Shown in pieces: positions 19,830 to 27,884 of a DNA stretch of 32,608 nucleotides. Source of the DNA: Alteromonadaceae bacterium (lineage in GTDB: Bacteria > Pseudomonadota > Gammaproteobacteria > Enterobacterales > Alteromonadaceae); assembly GCA_015491935.1 (NCBI GenBank), contig WGGB01000156.1, positions 1-32,608 of the forward strand. Reading direction: 5' to 3'. A model generated the notes under the pieces. That model worked only from the letters and a program-made list of their open reading frames with translations. It did no database searches and had not been told where the DNA came from. Made by a program: the position numbers and the translations under genes. Positions within the stretch are counted from its first letter, which is position 1. Each line of letters begins with the position of its first letter.

Positions 19830-20576
19830 TTAGAAGGTTAATAGTTGATGTAATAACTTTCCGCCTAAAAGTAGTAATATAATTGCTATCAATTTTTTTA
19901 TTTGATTAGCACTTAATTTAAAATGCATGACGCGTTCGCCAATATAGCCACCGATCAGTGCCGCAACACCAACATCAGCTAATAATATCCAATCTATATC
20001 AACAAATGATAAGTAGGTTAAAAAGCCGCCTGTTGTCGAAAAAGGAATAACAAAACTTACGGCAACAGCAGCTCTTTTAGCATTAAAGCCAAAAAGGATC
20101 AGCAAAGGCATAATAAAAGAGCCACCACCAACGCCAATCATGCCCGATAACAAACCAACTGACACACCAACAATATACAGTATCCAATCGCTAGTAATGG
20201 TAAATTTAGCCACTCGCTTTGAGAATAACAGCAACAACGCACTAATAATAACAAAGCTAACTAAGGCCCATTTTACATAAATAACAGGAACATACTGACT
20301 TAACCATGCGCCAATAGGCGTAGCTATAAGCACAGAAAAAACTAAGGGCAAGGCAAATTTTATCTCTAGCGTACCCCGAAAAAAATTCATTATTGATGAG
20401 GTAATGGTAGAAATAGAATTAACAAATAATCCCGTCGCTTTAGCGACATTAATGGGTAATCCTAACATGGTAAACAGAGGTACGAGTGCAATAGCAGAGC
20501 CAACACCGCCCATTGCAAAAAGGGTTGAAAAAATTAATGTTAAGCCAAAGTACAACCCATAATGCAGTAAATCCAT
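19830..20576 (-). CDS. TauE/SafE-family permease (putative sulfite or organosulfur exporter)
   Basis: Inner-membrane protein of the TauE/SafE family, whose members carry sulfite, sulfoacetate or other sulfur anions. The 248 residues contain about eight hydrophobic segments arranged as two repeats; the glycine-rich turns FAMGGVGSAIALVPLFTMLGLPINVAKATGL (about 21-51) and GMIGVGGGSFIMPLLILFGFNAKRAAVAVSF (about 145-175) are the repeat signatures. Its ATG overlaps the stop of the preceding rhodanese gene by one base, so the two are translationally linked. It converges on the cytochrome gene with only two bases between the stops and no terminator hairpin. The rhodanese neighbours suggest a sulfur substrate. 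Confidence 0.88.
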   Translation of the reverse strand: MDLLHYGLYFGLTLIFSTLFAMGGVGSAIALVPLFTMLGLPINVAKATGLFVNSISTITSSIMNFFRGTLEIKFALPLVFSVLIATPIGAWLSQYVPVIYVKWALVSFVIISALLLLFSKRVAKFTITSDWILYIVGVSVGLLSGMIGVGGGSFIMPLLILFGFNAKRAAVAVSFVIPFSTTGGFLTYLSFVDIDWILLADVGVAALIGGYIGERVMHFKLSANQIKKLIAIILLLLGGKLLHQLLTF

Positions 20577-20944
20577 TAGATATTAATCTTAAGATCTTTA
20601 GCTTTTCCACCTTTTAGTCTATCCATAAGATCAATCATACCGCCCATTAGGTATTTTGCATTAAAGCCTTGCGTTTTAAGATAAAAACTAACCATGTTAG
20701 CACGCTCTGATAGTGGACAAGCAATCACAAGCAATTTATCTTTAGGCAACTCATCTAACCGCTCAGGTAATTCACTCGTTGGCATAATAATACCAAAATT
20801 AAGTTGCCAACGAGCAACTTCAAAAGGAAGACGAATATCAATTAATTCACACTCACCGTCATTATACTGTTTGATAAAATCATCAACGCTGATACGAAGA
20901 TAAGACATTTGACATGGGTTAATTTTTTTAATAATAGTATCCAT
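20576..20944 (-). CDS. rhodanese-like protein, second of a tandem pair
   Basis: Single rhodanese domain of 122 residues; such enzymes carry sulfane sulfur as a persulfide on a cysteine. The CDC25/rhodanese pattern is seen as ECELIDIRLPFEVARW (about 31-46) and the active loop ACPLSERANM with Cys76, then GFNAKYLMGGM. The N-terminal arm contains a further Cys11. The start overlaps the 3' end of the first rhodanese gene by 17 bases, with AGAG as ribosome-binding site, and its stop overlaps the TauE/SafE start by one base. The two rhodaneses resemble each other (xLIDIRxxxEx, CP...RA, GxNAxYLxxGM) and probably arose by tandem duplication. Confidence 0.88.
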   Translation of the reverse strand: MDTIIKKINPCQMSYLRISVDDFIKQYNDGECELIDIRLPFEVARWQLNFGIIMPTSELPERLDELPKDKLLVIACPLSERANMVSFYLKTQGFNAKYLMGGMIDLMDRLKGGKAKDLKINI

Positions 20945-21347
20945 TATTTTTCTCTTTAGTTAGCTTTAACATATAATCACGGGCTTTATCACCACGCAAA
21001 AAATCAACAATTCCTAACATACCACAAGTTAAATAGCGGGCATTGTAGCCATTTAATTTTAAATACAACCTTGCAATTTCGGCTCTGTCGTAATGTGGGC
21101 ACATAGTCACTATCGTTTTAGACGAATCTATTTCATCTAACCTATCGGGTATTTTATGCAAAGGAATATGATCGCCAAAACCTATATTCCACGCATCAAA
21201 CTCTTCTTGAAAACGAATATCAATAAGCTGTATTTCACCTTTTGCGTACATTTCAAGACATTCTTCAAGGTGAATTTTCATGTCTTTACGCTCTTGATAG
21301 TCAAAAGATTGTAAATAACGATCAAATTCTGGGGTTTTAATAGTCAT
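20928..21347 (-). CDS. rhodanese-like protein, first of a tandem pair
   Basis: Single rhodanese domain of 139 residues. Seen: EIQLIDIRFQEEFDAW (about 38-53), the active-site loop MCPHYDRAEIARL with Cys83, and GYNARYLTCGMLGIVDFLRGDKARD, ending in a basic tail. AGGAG precedes the ATG by 7 bases, a strong site. It lies 47 bases after the glutamate decarboxylase stop on the same strand and overlaps the second rhodanese gene by 17 bases. Known rhodaneses move sulfane sulfur to thiols or cyanide; the acceptor here cannot be told, though the permease that follows suggests handling or export of sulfite or thiosulfate-type compounds. Confidence 0.88.
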   Translation of the reverse strand: MTIKTPEFDRYLQSFDYQERKDMKIHLEECLEMYAKGEIQLIDIRFQEEFDAWNIGFGDHIPLHKIPDRLDEIDSSKTIVTMCPHYDRAEIARLYLKLNGYNARYLTCGMLGIVDFLRGDKARDYMLKLTKEKNNGYYY

Positions 21348-21394
21348 AACGATACTCCTATAAAAAAATATTGTCGCTATAAACTAAATGCTAA

Positions 21395-22849
21395 CTAACA
21401 CGTACCATGTATTATTTTTTGTTTAACTTGTCCTGTTTGTTCAATCTGCCCAACTGCTTTTTTGTTTTCTCTTTTAGAGGTTTGATTATTTTTTAATTGC
21501 TCAATCACAGTAAACACCTCACTGAGTAATTTATCAGCTAAATCACGGCTAAAGTTTTCCTTAACAACCATTCTTAATACCACCGTTTCTTCAGCATTTG
21601 GCGGTAAACTGTAAGCTGGTACTATCCAGCCATATTTTCTTAGTTCATCTGAGATTTGATAAACATCAAAAGCACTATCATCAATCAGTTTAACGACTAC
21701 TACAGGTAAATAATTACTATCAGTTAAAATTTCAAAAAAACCCGAAGCGGCTAATTCTTTTTCTAAATATTGTGCATTAGTCATTACCGCTTTAATGATG
21801 TCTTGGTAGCCCGCTTTACCTAAACGCAAAAACATATAATATTGGGCTAATAGATTAGAACTCCCTTTAGAAAAATTTAAACTGTAATTATACATTGAAC
21901 CACCTAAATAATTAATTTCAAAAGGTAACTCTGGTGGTAGGTCAGATTCATCTTTAAAAATTACCGAGCCCATTCCTGCATAAACCAATCCATATTTATG
22001 GTTAGATACATTAATAGTTCGCACTTGCTCTAATCTAAAATCCCATTCAAATTCAGGTTTAAAAAAAGGCAAAACAAAACCGCCACTGGCTGCATCAACA
22101 TGAATAGGAATATTCTGCCCTGTTTTTTCTTTATGTTGCAGCAAGAGTTCATTAATAGCTTTTATATCATCAACTTGCCCTGTAAATGTCGTACCAACCA
22201 CAACCCCCATAGCAATGGTATTTTCATCAACCAATGGTAATATTTCATCAATATCAATAGTGTAGTTATTTTTTTGTAGTGGTATAACGCGCATTTCAAC
22301 ATCAAAATAACGTGAAAACTTTTCCCAACAAGTATGCACATCAGCACCAAAAATAATATTAGGTTGGCTGGTATCTTTTCCTGCCGCTTTTTGTTTATTA
22401 CGCCATGTCCATTTATGCGCTAATAAAGCCAACATAATTGCCTCTGACGAACCAATAGTGGTGACACCTGTTGGTACACAATCATCAGGAACATTAAATA
22501 AATTAGCCTCCATTTTAATAATACGATCTTCAATCGCTTTTAATTGTGGGTATTCATCTTCATCCACTAAGTTTTTAGTCGCCCCCAGCTTTATTAATTC
22601 ATCTGCTTCAGGTTCCATCCATGTGGTAACAAATGTGGCTAAATTTAAGGCGGGATTACCTTCTAAATTCATTTCGTCAGACACTATTTGATAAGCAACA
22701 TTAGACGGCATAGAGTCTTGTGGTAATACATTTTTTTCTATGGGTTGAGTATCCCATCTTCCCGCATAAACGGGAGTAATATAAGGATTTTCAGTTATAT
22801 TGCGGCTATTTTCTCTAACGGATTTTTTGCTATTATGTTTATTTTTCAT
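21395..22849 (-). CDS. gadB: glutamate decarboxylase (PLP-dependent)
   Basis: Converts glutamate to GABA with uptake of a proton, the classical acid-resistance reaction, in the cytoplasm. The 484-residue protein has the family pattern throughout: GxxTIGSSEAIMLALLAHKW, HVDAASGGFVLPF with the PLP-contacting Asp252, and SNHKYGLVYAGMG with the PLP-binding Lys285. A Gln/Lys-rich tail of about 35 residues ending KIIHGTC follows the catalytic domain. A frame four codons longer begins with a TTG at 22861; I chose the ATG at 22849, because GGAG sits 6 bases before it. No gadC antiporter lies nearby, so the role in acid stress is not complete here. The next genes are two rhodaneses and a TauE-type permease. 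Confidence 0.93.
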   Translation of the reverse strand: MKNKHNSKKSVRENSRNITENPYITPVYAGRWDTQPIEKNVLPQDSMPSNVAYQIVSDEMNLEGNPALNLATFVTTWMEPEADELIKLGATKNLVDEDEYPQLKAIEDRIIKMEANLFNVPDDCVPTGVTTIGSSEAIMLALLAHKWTWRNKQKAAGKDTSQPNIIFGADVHTCWEKFSRYFDVEMRVIPLQKNNYTIDIDEILPLVDENTIAMGVVVGTTFTGQVDDIKAINELLLQHKEKTGQNIPIHVDAASGGFVLPFFKPEFEWDFRLEQVRTINVSNHKYGLVYAGMGSVIFKDESDLPPELPFEINYLGGSMYNYSLNFSKGSSNLLAQYYMFLRLGKAGYQDIIKAVMTNAQYLEKELAASGFFEILTDSNYLPVVVVKLIDDSAFDVYQISDELRKYGWIVPAYSLPPNAEETVVLRMVVKENFSRDLADKLLSEVFTVIEQLKNNQTSKRENKKAVGQIEQTGQVKQKIIHGTC

Positions 22850-22905
22850 CATTTTCTCCAAATTAAGTTTGATAATTTTCTTTATTCAACAAACTCATTA
22901 TTAAC

Positions 22906-22922
22906 GTTAGCGTTAGGCTAAC
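22906..22922. promoter_or_regulatory. inverted repeat upstream of gadB, possible operator
   Basis: GTTAGC (22906-22911) and GCTAAC (22917-22922) flank 5 bases. On the minus strand it falls between TTGTTG and TAATAA, a weak sigma-70-like pair about 18 bases apart, about 40-60 bases before the gadB start. It could equally be a hairpin at the end of the transcript coming from the arsenic operon. The rest of the 182-base gap holds nothing I can name. Confidence 0.3.
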
Positions 22923-23043
22923 AACAATTGATGACAATGCAAATTAAAAAATGCTGTTGCTAAACCCCACATTAACCACGATAATATTTAACTTCCTTTA
23001 TAAATTGTAAAATTTTTAATAATGCTCAAATTAAAACCAGTAA

Positions 23044-23625
23044 CTATTTTTTATTTGGTTTGACTATTTCTTTATTCTGTAATGCATAAATAATAATAGC
23101 CATAAACACACCTGCTTGAACTATGCCGAGAATAACTTCTATAGAAACAGCGATCATCGCATTTAATGTTTGTGGTAACCAATCGCCTAAGCCTAGCGTT
23201 GAAAACGTTACGGTTGAAATATAAAATGCGGTAATAAATTCATGTTGCTTTATTTGTGCGAGCAATTCTGGATTAATATGACCATTATAATCAAACAGTT
23301 CAAATAAATTAAATAGATTAAACATTAGCGCAAAAAAGGTAATAGTTATTAAGGTTATTTCTAAATATAAACCGACAATTTTCATTAAAGTCACGTGTAA
23401 TTTCATATTTGAGCTACTAAAAAGATAAAGCATAAAGTCGAGTAATATAAAGCGAGCCAAGACAATATAACCTAGACTTGCTAACATCAAGTCTTCTCTA
23501 TTGTCTGAAAAAAATAAAGGAAACTGCCATTTTATAAAATATTCAAATAGAAGAGGCAATAGCAGCAAGGGTAATGCTATAGGTGCAAGTGACAAATGGG
23601 GACGATATATTTTAGCTAAAAACAA
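23044..23625 (-). CDS. two-pore-helix type ion channel protein (Ion_trans_2-like)
   Basis: The 193-residue protein has a basic N-terminus, four hydrophobic segments (about 14-31, 48-69, 84-110, 155-183) and, between the last two, a pore-loop pattern TVTFSTLGLGDWLP with the filter TLGLGD at 143-148, where potassium channels have TVGYGD. The last helix then follows as in the two-helix channel core. The start is a TTG at 23625: AAGGA precedes it by 7 bases and no ATG occurs until about residue 47. It lies 28 bases after arsJ on the same strand and is probably the last gene of the arsenic operon. Whether it conducts potassium is uncertain because of the filter changes. Confidence 0.75.
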   Translation of the reverse strand: MFLAKIYRPHLSLAPIALPLLLLPLLFEYFIKWQFPLFFSDNREDLMLASLGYIVLARFILLDFMLYLFSSSNMKLHVTLMKIVGLYLEITLITITFFALMFNLFNLFELFDYNGHINPELLAQIKQHEFITAFYISTVTFSTLGLGDWLPQTLNAMIAVSIEVILGIVQAGVFMAIIIYALQNKEIVKPNKK

Positions 23626-23653
23626 ATTTATTTCCTTTATAAAGAGTTTATTA

Positions 23654-24913
23654 TCATTTAAGTTTATGAGGCAATTTCAATGAAATAAGCGCTGTTAATA
23701 TAATAAATAATGTGGATATCCATAAACAAGCCTCTAAACCATAAGCTTGGTAAACAACACCTGACAATACCGTACCAATTAAACGCCCCATAGCATTAGC
23801 CATATAATAAAAGCCAACATCCATCGAAACGCCATCGCTATCAGCATAGCTAACAATTAAATAACTGTGTAATGATGAGTTAATGGCAAACACCGCCCCA
23901 AAAATTAATAAACCGATAATTAATAGTTGCTGCGGATAAAAATTAAAGTGTAAGCCCGCAATAATAATTAACGGGGTAATGCTTAATATCGTAGCCCATT
24001 TAAGAGCCGCTCGCCCATCAGGCGTTGTATTTTCACCCTCATTGTTAGCTTTACTTTTCCCTGTAATTTTAGGGGCAATCGCTTGAATAATGCCATAGCC
24101 GATCACCCAAGTTGCCATAAAAGCCCCAACCCACCAATCATCCCAGTTAAAGGTAACGGCTAAATACACAGGTAACGCGACTACAAACCACACATCACGC
24201 GAACCAAATAAAAACATCCGCGCCGCTGATAAAATATTAATCGCAGGGCTTTTAGAGAATATTTCACTAAATTTTGCTTTGTTTTTCGCTTTACCAAGAT
24301 CTTTTTTCAGCAACCATAAACTCATTAACCACACCACAAAAAGCACCGTAGCCATTAATAATAAAGCTCCTTGAAAGCCAACCAACGTAAGTAATAAGCC
24401 CCCTAAGAAAAAACCAATACCTTTGAGAGTATTTTTAGAGCCTGTTAATAGAGCTATCCAGTGATATAACTTCCCTTCACTTGAGTGTTCTCCTTCGTCT
24501 AAATGTTGCTTGTTTTTAGGAACCAGTAACTTTATTGAGCTTTTCGCACTCATTTTATTTAAGTCTTTGGCTATGCCTGACAAGGCTTGCGCCGCCATCA
24601 CATAAGCAACAGTTAAATAACCGCTAGGAACAGTTAACATTAATAACGCAACAACTTGCATTACCAAGCCAATGTTCATGGTTTTATTTAAGCCTAAACG
24701 CGCACCTAACCAACCGCCTATTAAGTTAGTGATCACCCCAAAAATTTCATAAAATAAAAACAGCATCGCTATTTTTAACGGGCTATAACCTAATTGATTA
24801 AAGTACAACACTACCAACATACGCAACGCGCCGTCGGTGAGTGTAAATGTCCAATAATTACCTGTTATAACAAGGTATTGTTTTATTTGTGGTGAAAGCT
24901 TTGTAAACATCAT
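23654..24913 (-). CDS. arsJ: organoarsenical efflux permease ArsJ (MFS)
   Basis: Exports 1-arseno-3-phosphoglycerate, the product made by the partner GAPDH from arsenate, which then breaks down outside the cell; this gives resistance to arsenate without reduction. The 419 residues are a 12-segment major facilitator transporter. The N-terminal region (YLVITGNYWTFTLTDGALRM and LVVLYFNQLGYSPLKIAMLF) and IAKDLNKMSAKSSIK are those of the ArsJ group. AGGT precedes paired ATG codons. It follows the GAPDH gene by 100 bases on the same strand, the pairing that defines the ArsJ system. A hairpin of TTCAGGATCT repeats lies between them. Confidence 0.93.
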   Translation of the reverse strand: MMFTKLSPQIKQYLVITGNYWTFTLTDGALRMLVVLYFNQLGYSPLKIAMLFLFYEIFGVITNLIGGWLGARLGLNKTMNIGLVMQVVALLMLTVPSGYLTVAYVMAAQALSGIAKDLNKMSAKSSIKLLVPKNKQHLDEGEHSSEGKLYHWIALLTGSKNTLKGIGFFLGGLLLTLVGFQGALLLMATVLFVVWLMSLWLLKKDLGKAKNKAKFSEIFSKSPAINILSAARMFLFGSRDVWFVVALPVYLAVTFNWDDWWVGAFMATWVIGYGIIQAIAPKITGKSKANNEGENTTPDGRAALKWATILSITPLIIIAGLHFNFYPQQLLIIGLLIFGAVFAINSSLHSYLIVSYADSDGVSMDVGFYYMANAMGRLIGTVLSGVVYQAYGLEACLWISTLFIILTALISLKLPHKLK

Positions 24914-24951
24914 TACCTATTTCATCATAATTTTAATGCGGTATGATTTAC

Positions 24952-24992
24952 TTCAGGATCTAAAGAAATAGATCCTGAAATAAATTCAGGAT
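24952..24992. repeat. TTCAGGAT hairpin with a third copy, between gap and arsJ
   Basis: TTCAGGATCT (24952-24961) and AGATCCTGAA (24970-24979) form a 10-bp stem with an 8-base loop, and a further TTCAGGAT follows at 24985-24992. There is no T-run on the minus strand, so it is a poor terminator. It may be part of a dispersed repeat family, since a lone TTCAGGAT also occurs at 2207-2214 between smc and zipA. Confidence 0.55.
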
Positions 24993-25013
24993 GACAAATT
25001 AAATAAATCTCAT

Positions 25014-26021
25014 TTATTGATCTAACAGTGCAATCTTACGCACCAACTCAGCAGTTCTATTTGCATAACCCCATTCATTATCGTACCAAACGTATAATTT
25101 AAGTTGGGTATCGTTTATCACCATAGTTGATAAAGCATCAACAATGGCTGAACGTGGATCAGTTTTATAATCAACAGAAACCAGTGGACGTGTTTCATAA
25201 CCTAAAATGTCTTTTAGTTCTCCTTGTGCTGCATCAGATAGCAACTGATTTGCTTCTTCAACGGTAGTCGGGCGATTTAGCTCAAACACACAATCGGTAA
25301 TTGAAGCATTAGTGAGCGGAATACGCACCGCATGACCATTAAGTTTGCCTTTTAATTCGGGAAAAATATGAGTAATAGCGGTTGCTGAACCAGTAGTAGT
25401 TGGAATTAAGCTAGTACCACATGAACGTGCGCGACGTAAATCTTTATGTGGAGCATCAATAATGGTTTGTGTATTGGTTATGTCATGAATGGTGGTCATG
25501 CTGCCATGTTTAATACCAATATTTTCATGAATAACTTTAACCACAGGTGCTAAACAGTTGGTAGTACAAGAGGCTGCGGTTACTATAGAATGTTTAGCAG
25601 GATCATATAAATGATCATTAACACCCAGTACAATGTTAAGTACTCCTTCCTCTTTAACTGGAGCCGTGACCACAACACGTTTAACGCCTTGATCTAAATA
25701 ACCTTGCAATAACTCTTTAGTTTTCATTTTGCCCGAGGCTTCAATCACCACGTCACAATTTGACCAATTAGTTTCAGCAATTGTTTGGTTTTGCGTAACA
25801 GCTATTTTTTTATCATTGATAATAATATTTTGATTATCTGCGCTGGCTTGATGTTGCCAACGACCATGTACTGAATCAAAATTAAGCAAATGAGCGTGCG
25901 TTGCCGCATCACCCGCAGGATCGTTAATGTGTACTATCTCAACATCGGTTTGCTGAAAAAGAGCGCGCATAGACAAACGTCCCATACGACCAAAACCGTT
26001 AATACCTACTTTAATTGTCAT
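25014..26021 (-). CDS. gap: glyceraldehyde-3-phosphate dehydrogenase, arsJ-associated type
   Basis: In the presence of arsenate this enzyme forms 1-arseno-3-phosphoglycerate from glyceraldehyde-3-phosphate, the substrate of ArsJ. The 335 residues have the NAD-binding [10 protein letters not shown] at 7-16, the catalytic SCTTNC with Cys152, and the C-terminal [16 protein letters not shown]. Segments such as [21 protein letters not shown] and [21 protein letters not shown] set it apart from housekeeping GAPDH and agree with the arsJ-linked group. AGGAAAGG precedes the ATG. It follows the osmC gene by 88 bases on the same strand. A housekeeping gap gene is expected elsewhere in the genome. Confidence 0.92.
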   Translation of the reverse strand: MTIKVGINGFGRMGRLSMRALFQQTDVEIVHINDPAGDAATHAHLLNFDSVHGRWQHQASADNQNIIINDKKIAVTQNQTIAETNWSNCDVVIEASGKMKTKELLQGYLDQGVKRVVVTAPVKEEGVLNIVLGVNDHLYDPAKHSIVTAASCTTNCLAPVVKVIHENIGIKHGSMTTIHDITNTQTIIDAPHKDLRRARSCGTSLIPTTTGSATAITHIFPELKGKLNGHAVRIPLTNASITDCVFELNRPTTVEEANQLLSDAAQGELKDILGYETRPLVSVDYKTDPRSAIVDALSTMVINDTQLKLYVWYDNEWGYANRTAELVRKIALLDQ

Positions 26022-26109
26022 TGCCTTTCCTAACTATTTATTTGTTAATTATTTACTAACTATTTCTTAATTACTTTTCAATTATTTAAGAGCTATTTGT
26101 GAATTAAAA

Positions 26110-26553
26110 TTACTTTCTGATAAGTTGCCCTGAAAGCTGGGTGCCTTGTGCTAAGGTATTAAAAACCGTACCGTACTTTTTCACGTTATCATGCAATAAA
26201 GCTAAACGGTGATCAGATTCATCGCTATCAACTTTAATAATATACTCAATAGATTCCATTTTAGGCGGTACATCTTGACGTACTCCCGTTAATTCAACCT
26301 CAATACCTTGTAAATTAAATTGCAATATAGGAACCACGCGATTAATGCCTTTGATCATGCACGCTGACAATGCTGCCATTAATAATTCTGCCGGATTAAA
26401 CGCGTCAACTCGTCCTTTTAAATCGGTATCAACAACTAATTGCGCCTCTTTACATTGCACCACACTACCATGAGAATTTTCACGCGTAGCTTGCACGGCA
26501 AAAGTCATTTTTTTGGTGAGGTTTTTACAAACATTTTCATCATCAGTATTCAT
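26110..26553 (-). CDS. OsmC/Ohr-family protein
   Basis: The 147-residue protein has the OsmC fold pattern: FAVQATRENSHGSVVQCKEAQLVVDTDLKGR, then NPAELLMAALSACMIKGINRV with Cys65 in the place of the peroxidatic cysteine, and a C-terminal strand YGTVFNTLAQGTQLSG. It has Cys34 as well, but no second cysteine at the usual C-terminal position, so it may be a general OsmC-like thiol reductase rather than a classical Ohr. AGGA precedes the ATG by 8 bases. It lies between the small thioredoxin and the GAPDH genes and is part of the same unit. Its place suggests protection against oxidative or thiol stress caused by arsenic, which is inference. Confidence 0.85.
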   Translation of the reverse strand: MNTDDENVCKNLTKKMTFAVQATRENSHGSVVQCKEAQLVVDTDLKGRVDAFNPAELLMAALSACMIKGINRVVPILQFNLQGIEVELTGVRQDVPPKMESIEYIIKVDSDESDHRLALLHDNVKKYGTVFNTLAQGTQLSGQLIRK

Positions 26554-26563
26554 AATATTGTTC

Positions 26564-26579
26564 CTATTTTATAAAATAG
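26564..26579. repeat. 16-bp perfect palindrome at the osmC ribosome-binding site
   Basis: CTATTTTATAAAATAG spans the gap between the thioredoxin stop and the osmC start, and its end overlaps the AGGA box. It might influence translation of osmC, but a short AT palindrome is easily found by chance. Confidence 0.35.
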
Positions 26580-26580
26580 T

Positions 26581-26811
26581 TTATAACCAAGTCGCAACGT
26601 CATCAGCCGAAGGTACACTGCCTTTATGAACAACTTTGCCGTTTACAACTACGGCTGGTGTACTCATTACCGCATAAGTCATAATTTTTGCAGGATCTTC
26701 AATTTTTTCTAAATTTATTGCTATATTTTTATCCGCAGCAACTTGTTCAATAACGGTTACTGTGTTTTTACATTTAGTGCAACCTGTACCTAATACTTTG
26801 ATCTCTTTCAT
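26581..26811 (-). CDS. small thioredoxin-like protein (redox-active disulfide protein 2 type)
   Basis: The 76-residue protein is a thioredoxin/glutaredoxin-fold protein with the active site GCTKCKN (Cys11, Cys14), the cis-proline region STPAVVVNGK and little else, the size of the known redox-active disulfide protein 2 group. A longer frame starts with a GTG three codons earlier, but AAGG precedes the ATG at 26811 by about 8 bases, so I take that start. It follows the ArsP-like permease gene by 54 bases and precedes osmC. Such small thioredoxins commonly sit beside DUF318/ArsP permeases in other bacteria, so it may serve the permease or keep arsenic-handling thiols reduced; this is inference from context. 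Confidence 0.85.
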   Translation of the reverse strand: MKEIKVLGTGCTKCKNTVTVIEQVAADKNIAINLEKIEDPAKIMTYAVMSTPAVVVNGKVVHKGSVPSADDVATWL

Positions 26812-26865
26812 TTTATTCACCTTTTAAAATTATAAATTTTTTGCTTATCTATTAATAAGCTTATA

Positions 26866-27873
26866 TTAAAAATAAGGGGTTAAAAAATTAAACACCCAGC
26901 CAACTAAAGTAAAAGCAACTAATAGCATGGCAAAAAATACCGCCAATAAGCGCCACTGCATCACTTGCTTTAATAAAATAAATTCGGGAAAGCTTGCCGC
27001 AACGGTGCTCATACAAAATGCCAACGTTGTACCAATAGGTAAGCCATTGGTGAGCAAACTTTCCATCACAGGGATCACGCCTGTCGCATTAGAATACAAA
27101 GGGATCCCTAAAAATACGGCGGCAGGCACCGACCACCATTGCCCTGCACCTAAATGCTGTTGTAACCAGCCAGCAGGCACAAAGCCATGTAAGGCGGCAC
27201 CTAAACCGACACCAATAAAAACCCATTTCCATACCCGTAAAAAAATATCTTTTGCTTCACTTTTAGCAAATTGATGACGTTCTTTTAAGGTGAGTTTTTG
27301 TAGTGATGGCAGCTTTTCATTTGGGGTATGATTATCATTAAGCTGTTGTTGCCCTTGTTTAAGCGCCTGTGCAGCAAAAGATTGTAACCAACGCTCAGCT
27401 TTTATCGCATCAAGAAAAAAGCCCCCTAAAATACCAATGGTCATACCGACTAAAATATAAATAAGCGTGAATTTCCAGCCGAGTAAACTCATTAATAATA
27501 AAATAGCCACTTCATTAATTAACGGCGAGGTGATTAAAAATGCCATGGTAATACCCACGGGGATCCCTGCCGAGGTAAAACCTAAAAATACAGGAATACT
27601 CGAGCATGAACAAAAAGGAGTGATGGCACCAAAACTTGAACCAAGCAAATAACCAATACCGCGATGCTTACCTGCTAAATAATCACGTACCGCTTCAATA
27701 TTTAATGAGGCGCGTAGCAAGGCGATAACGTAGATCATTACCACTAACAAAACAAAAATTTTACTAACATCTTCTACAAAAAAGTGTAGCGCATCACCTA
27801 GCTTAGTTTGCGCTGATAAATTGAATACGCTAAAAACTAGCCAGTCAGCTAAATCAGTAAATACTTGAAACAT
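26866..27873 (-). CDS. ArsP_1/DUF318-type permease
   Basis: Inner-membrane permease of the family that includes ArsP, an exporter of trivalent organoarsenicals. The 335 residues have about eight hydrophobic segments and the family signature GAITPFCSCSSIPVFLGFTSAGIP with Cys88 and Cys90, followed by LITSPLINE. The second half repeats the fold (IPLYSNATGVIPVMESLL). AAGGA precedes the ATG by 8 bases and the acr3 stop is only 11 bases upstream, so it belongs to the arsenic operon. The family also has members outside arsenic resistance, so the substrate remains open. Confidence 0.85.
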   Translation of the reverse strand: MFQVFTDLADWLVFSVFNLSAQTKLGDALHFFVEDVSKIFVLLVVMIYVIALLRASLNIEAVRDYLAGKHRGIGYLLGSSFGAITPFCSCSSIPVFLGFTSAGIPVGITMAFLITSPLINEVAILLLMSLLGWKFTLIYILVGMTIGILGGFFLDAIKAERWLQSFAAQALKQGQQQLNDNHTPNEKLPSLQKLTLKERHQFAKSEAKDIFLRVWKWVFIGVGLGAALHGFVPAGWLQQHLGAGQWWSVPAAVFLGIPLYSNATGVIPVMESLLTNGLPIGTTLAFCMSTVAASFPEFILLKQVMQWRLLAVFFAMLLVAFTLVGWVFNFLTPYF

Positions 27874-27884
27874 AGTTTTATTCC

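Noticed and set aside
26843-26860. GCTTAT/ATAAGC hairpin after the ArsP-like permease gene as a terminator
   Set aside because: On the minus strand it is followed by A, not T, and the next gene has a good ribosome-binding site in the same direction; at most a processing hairpin.
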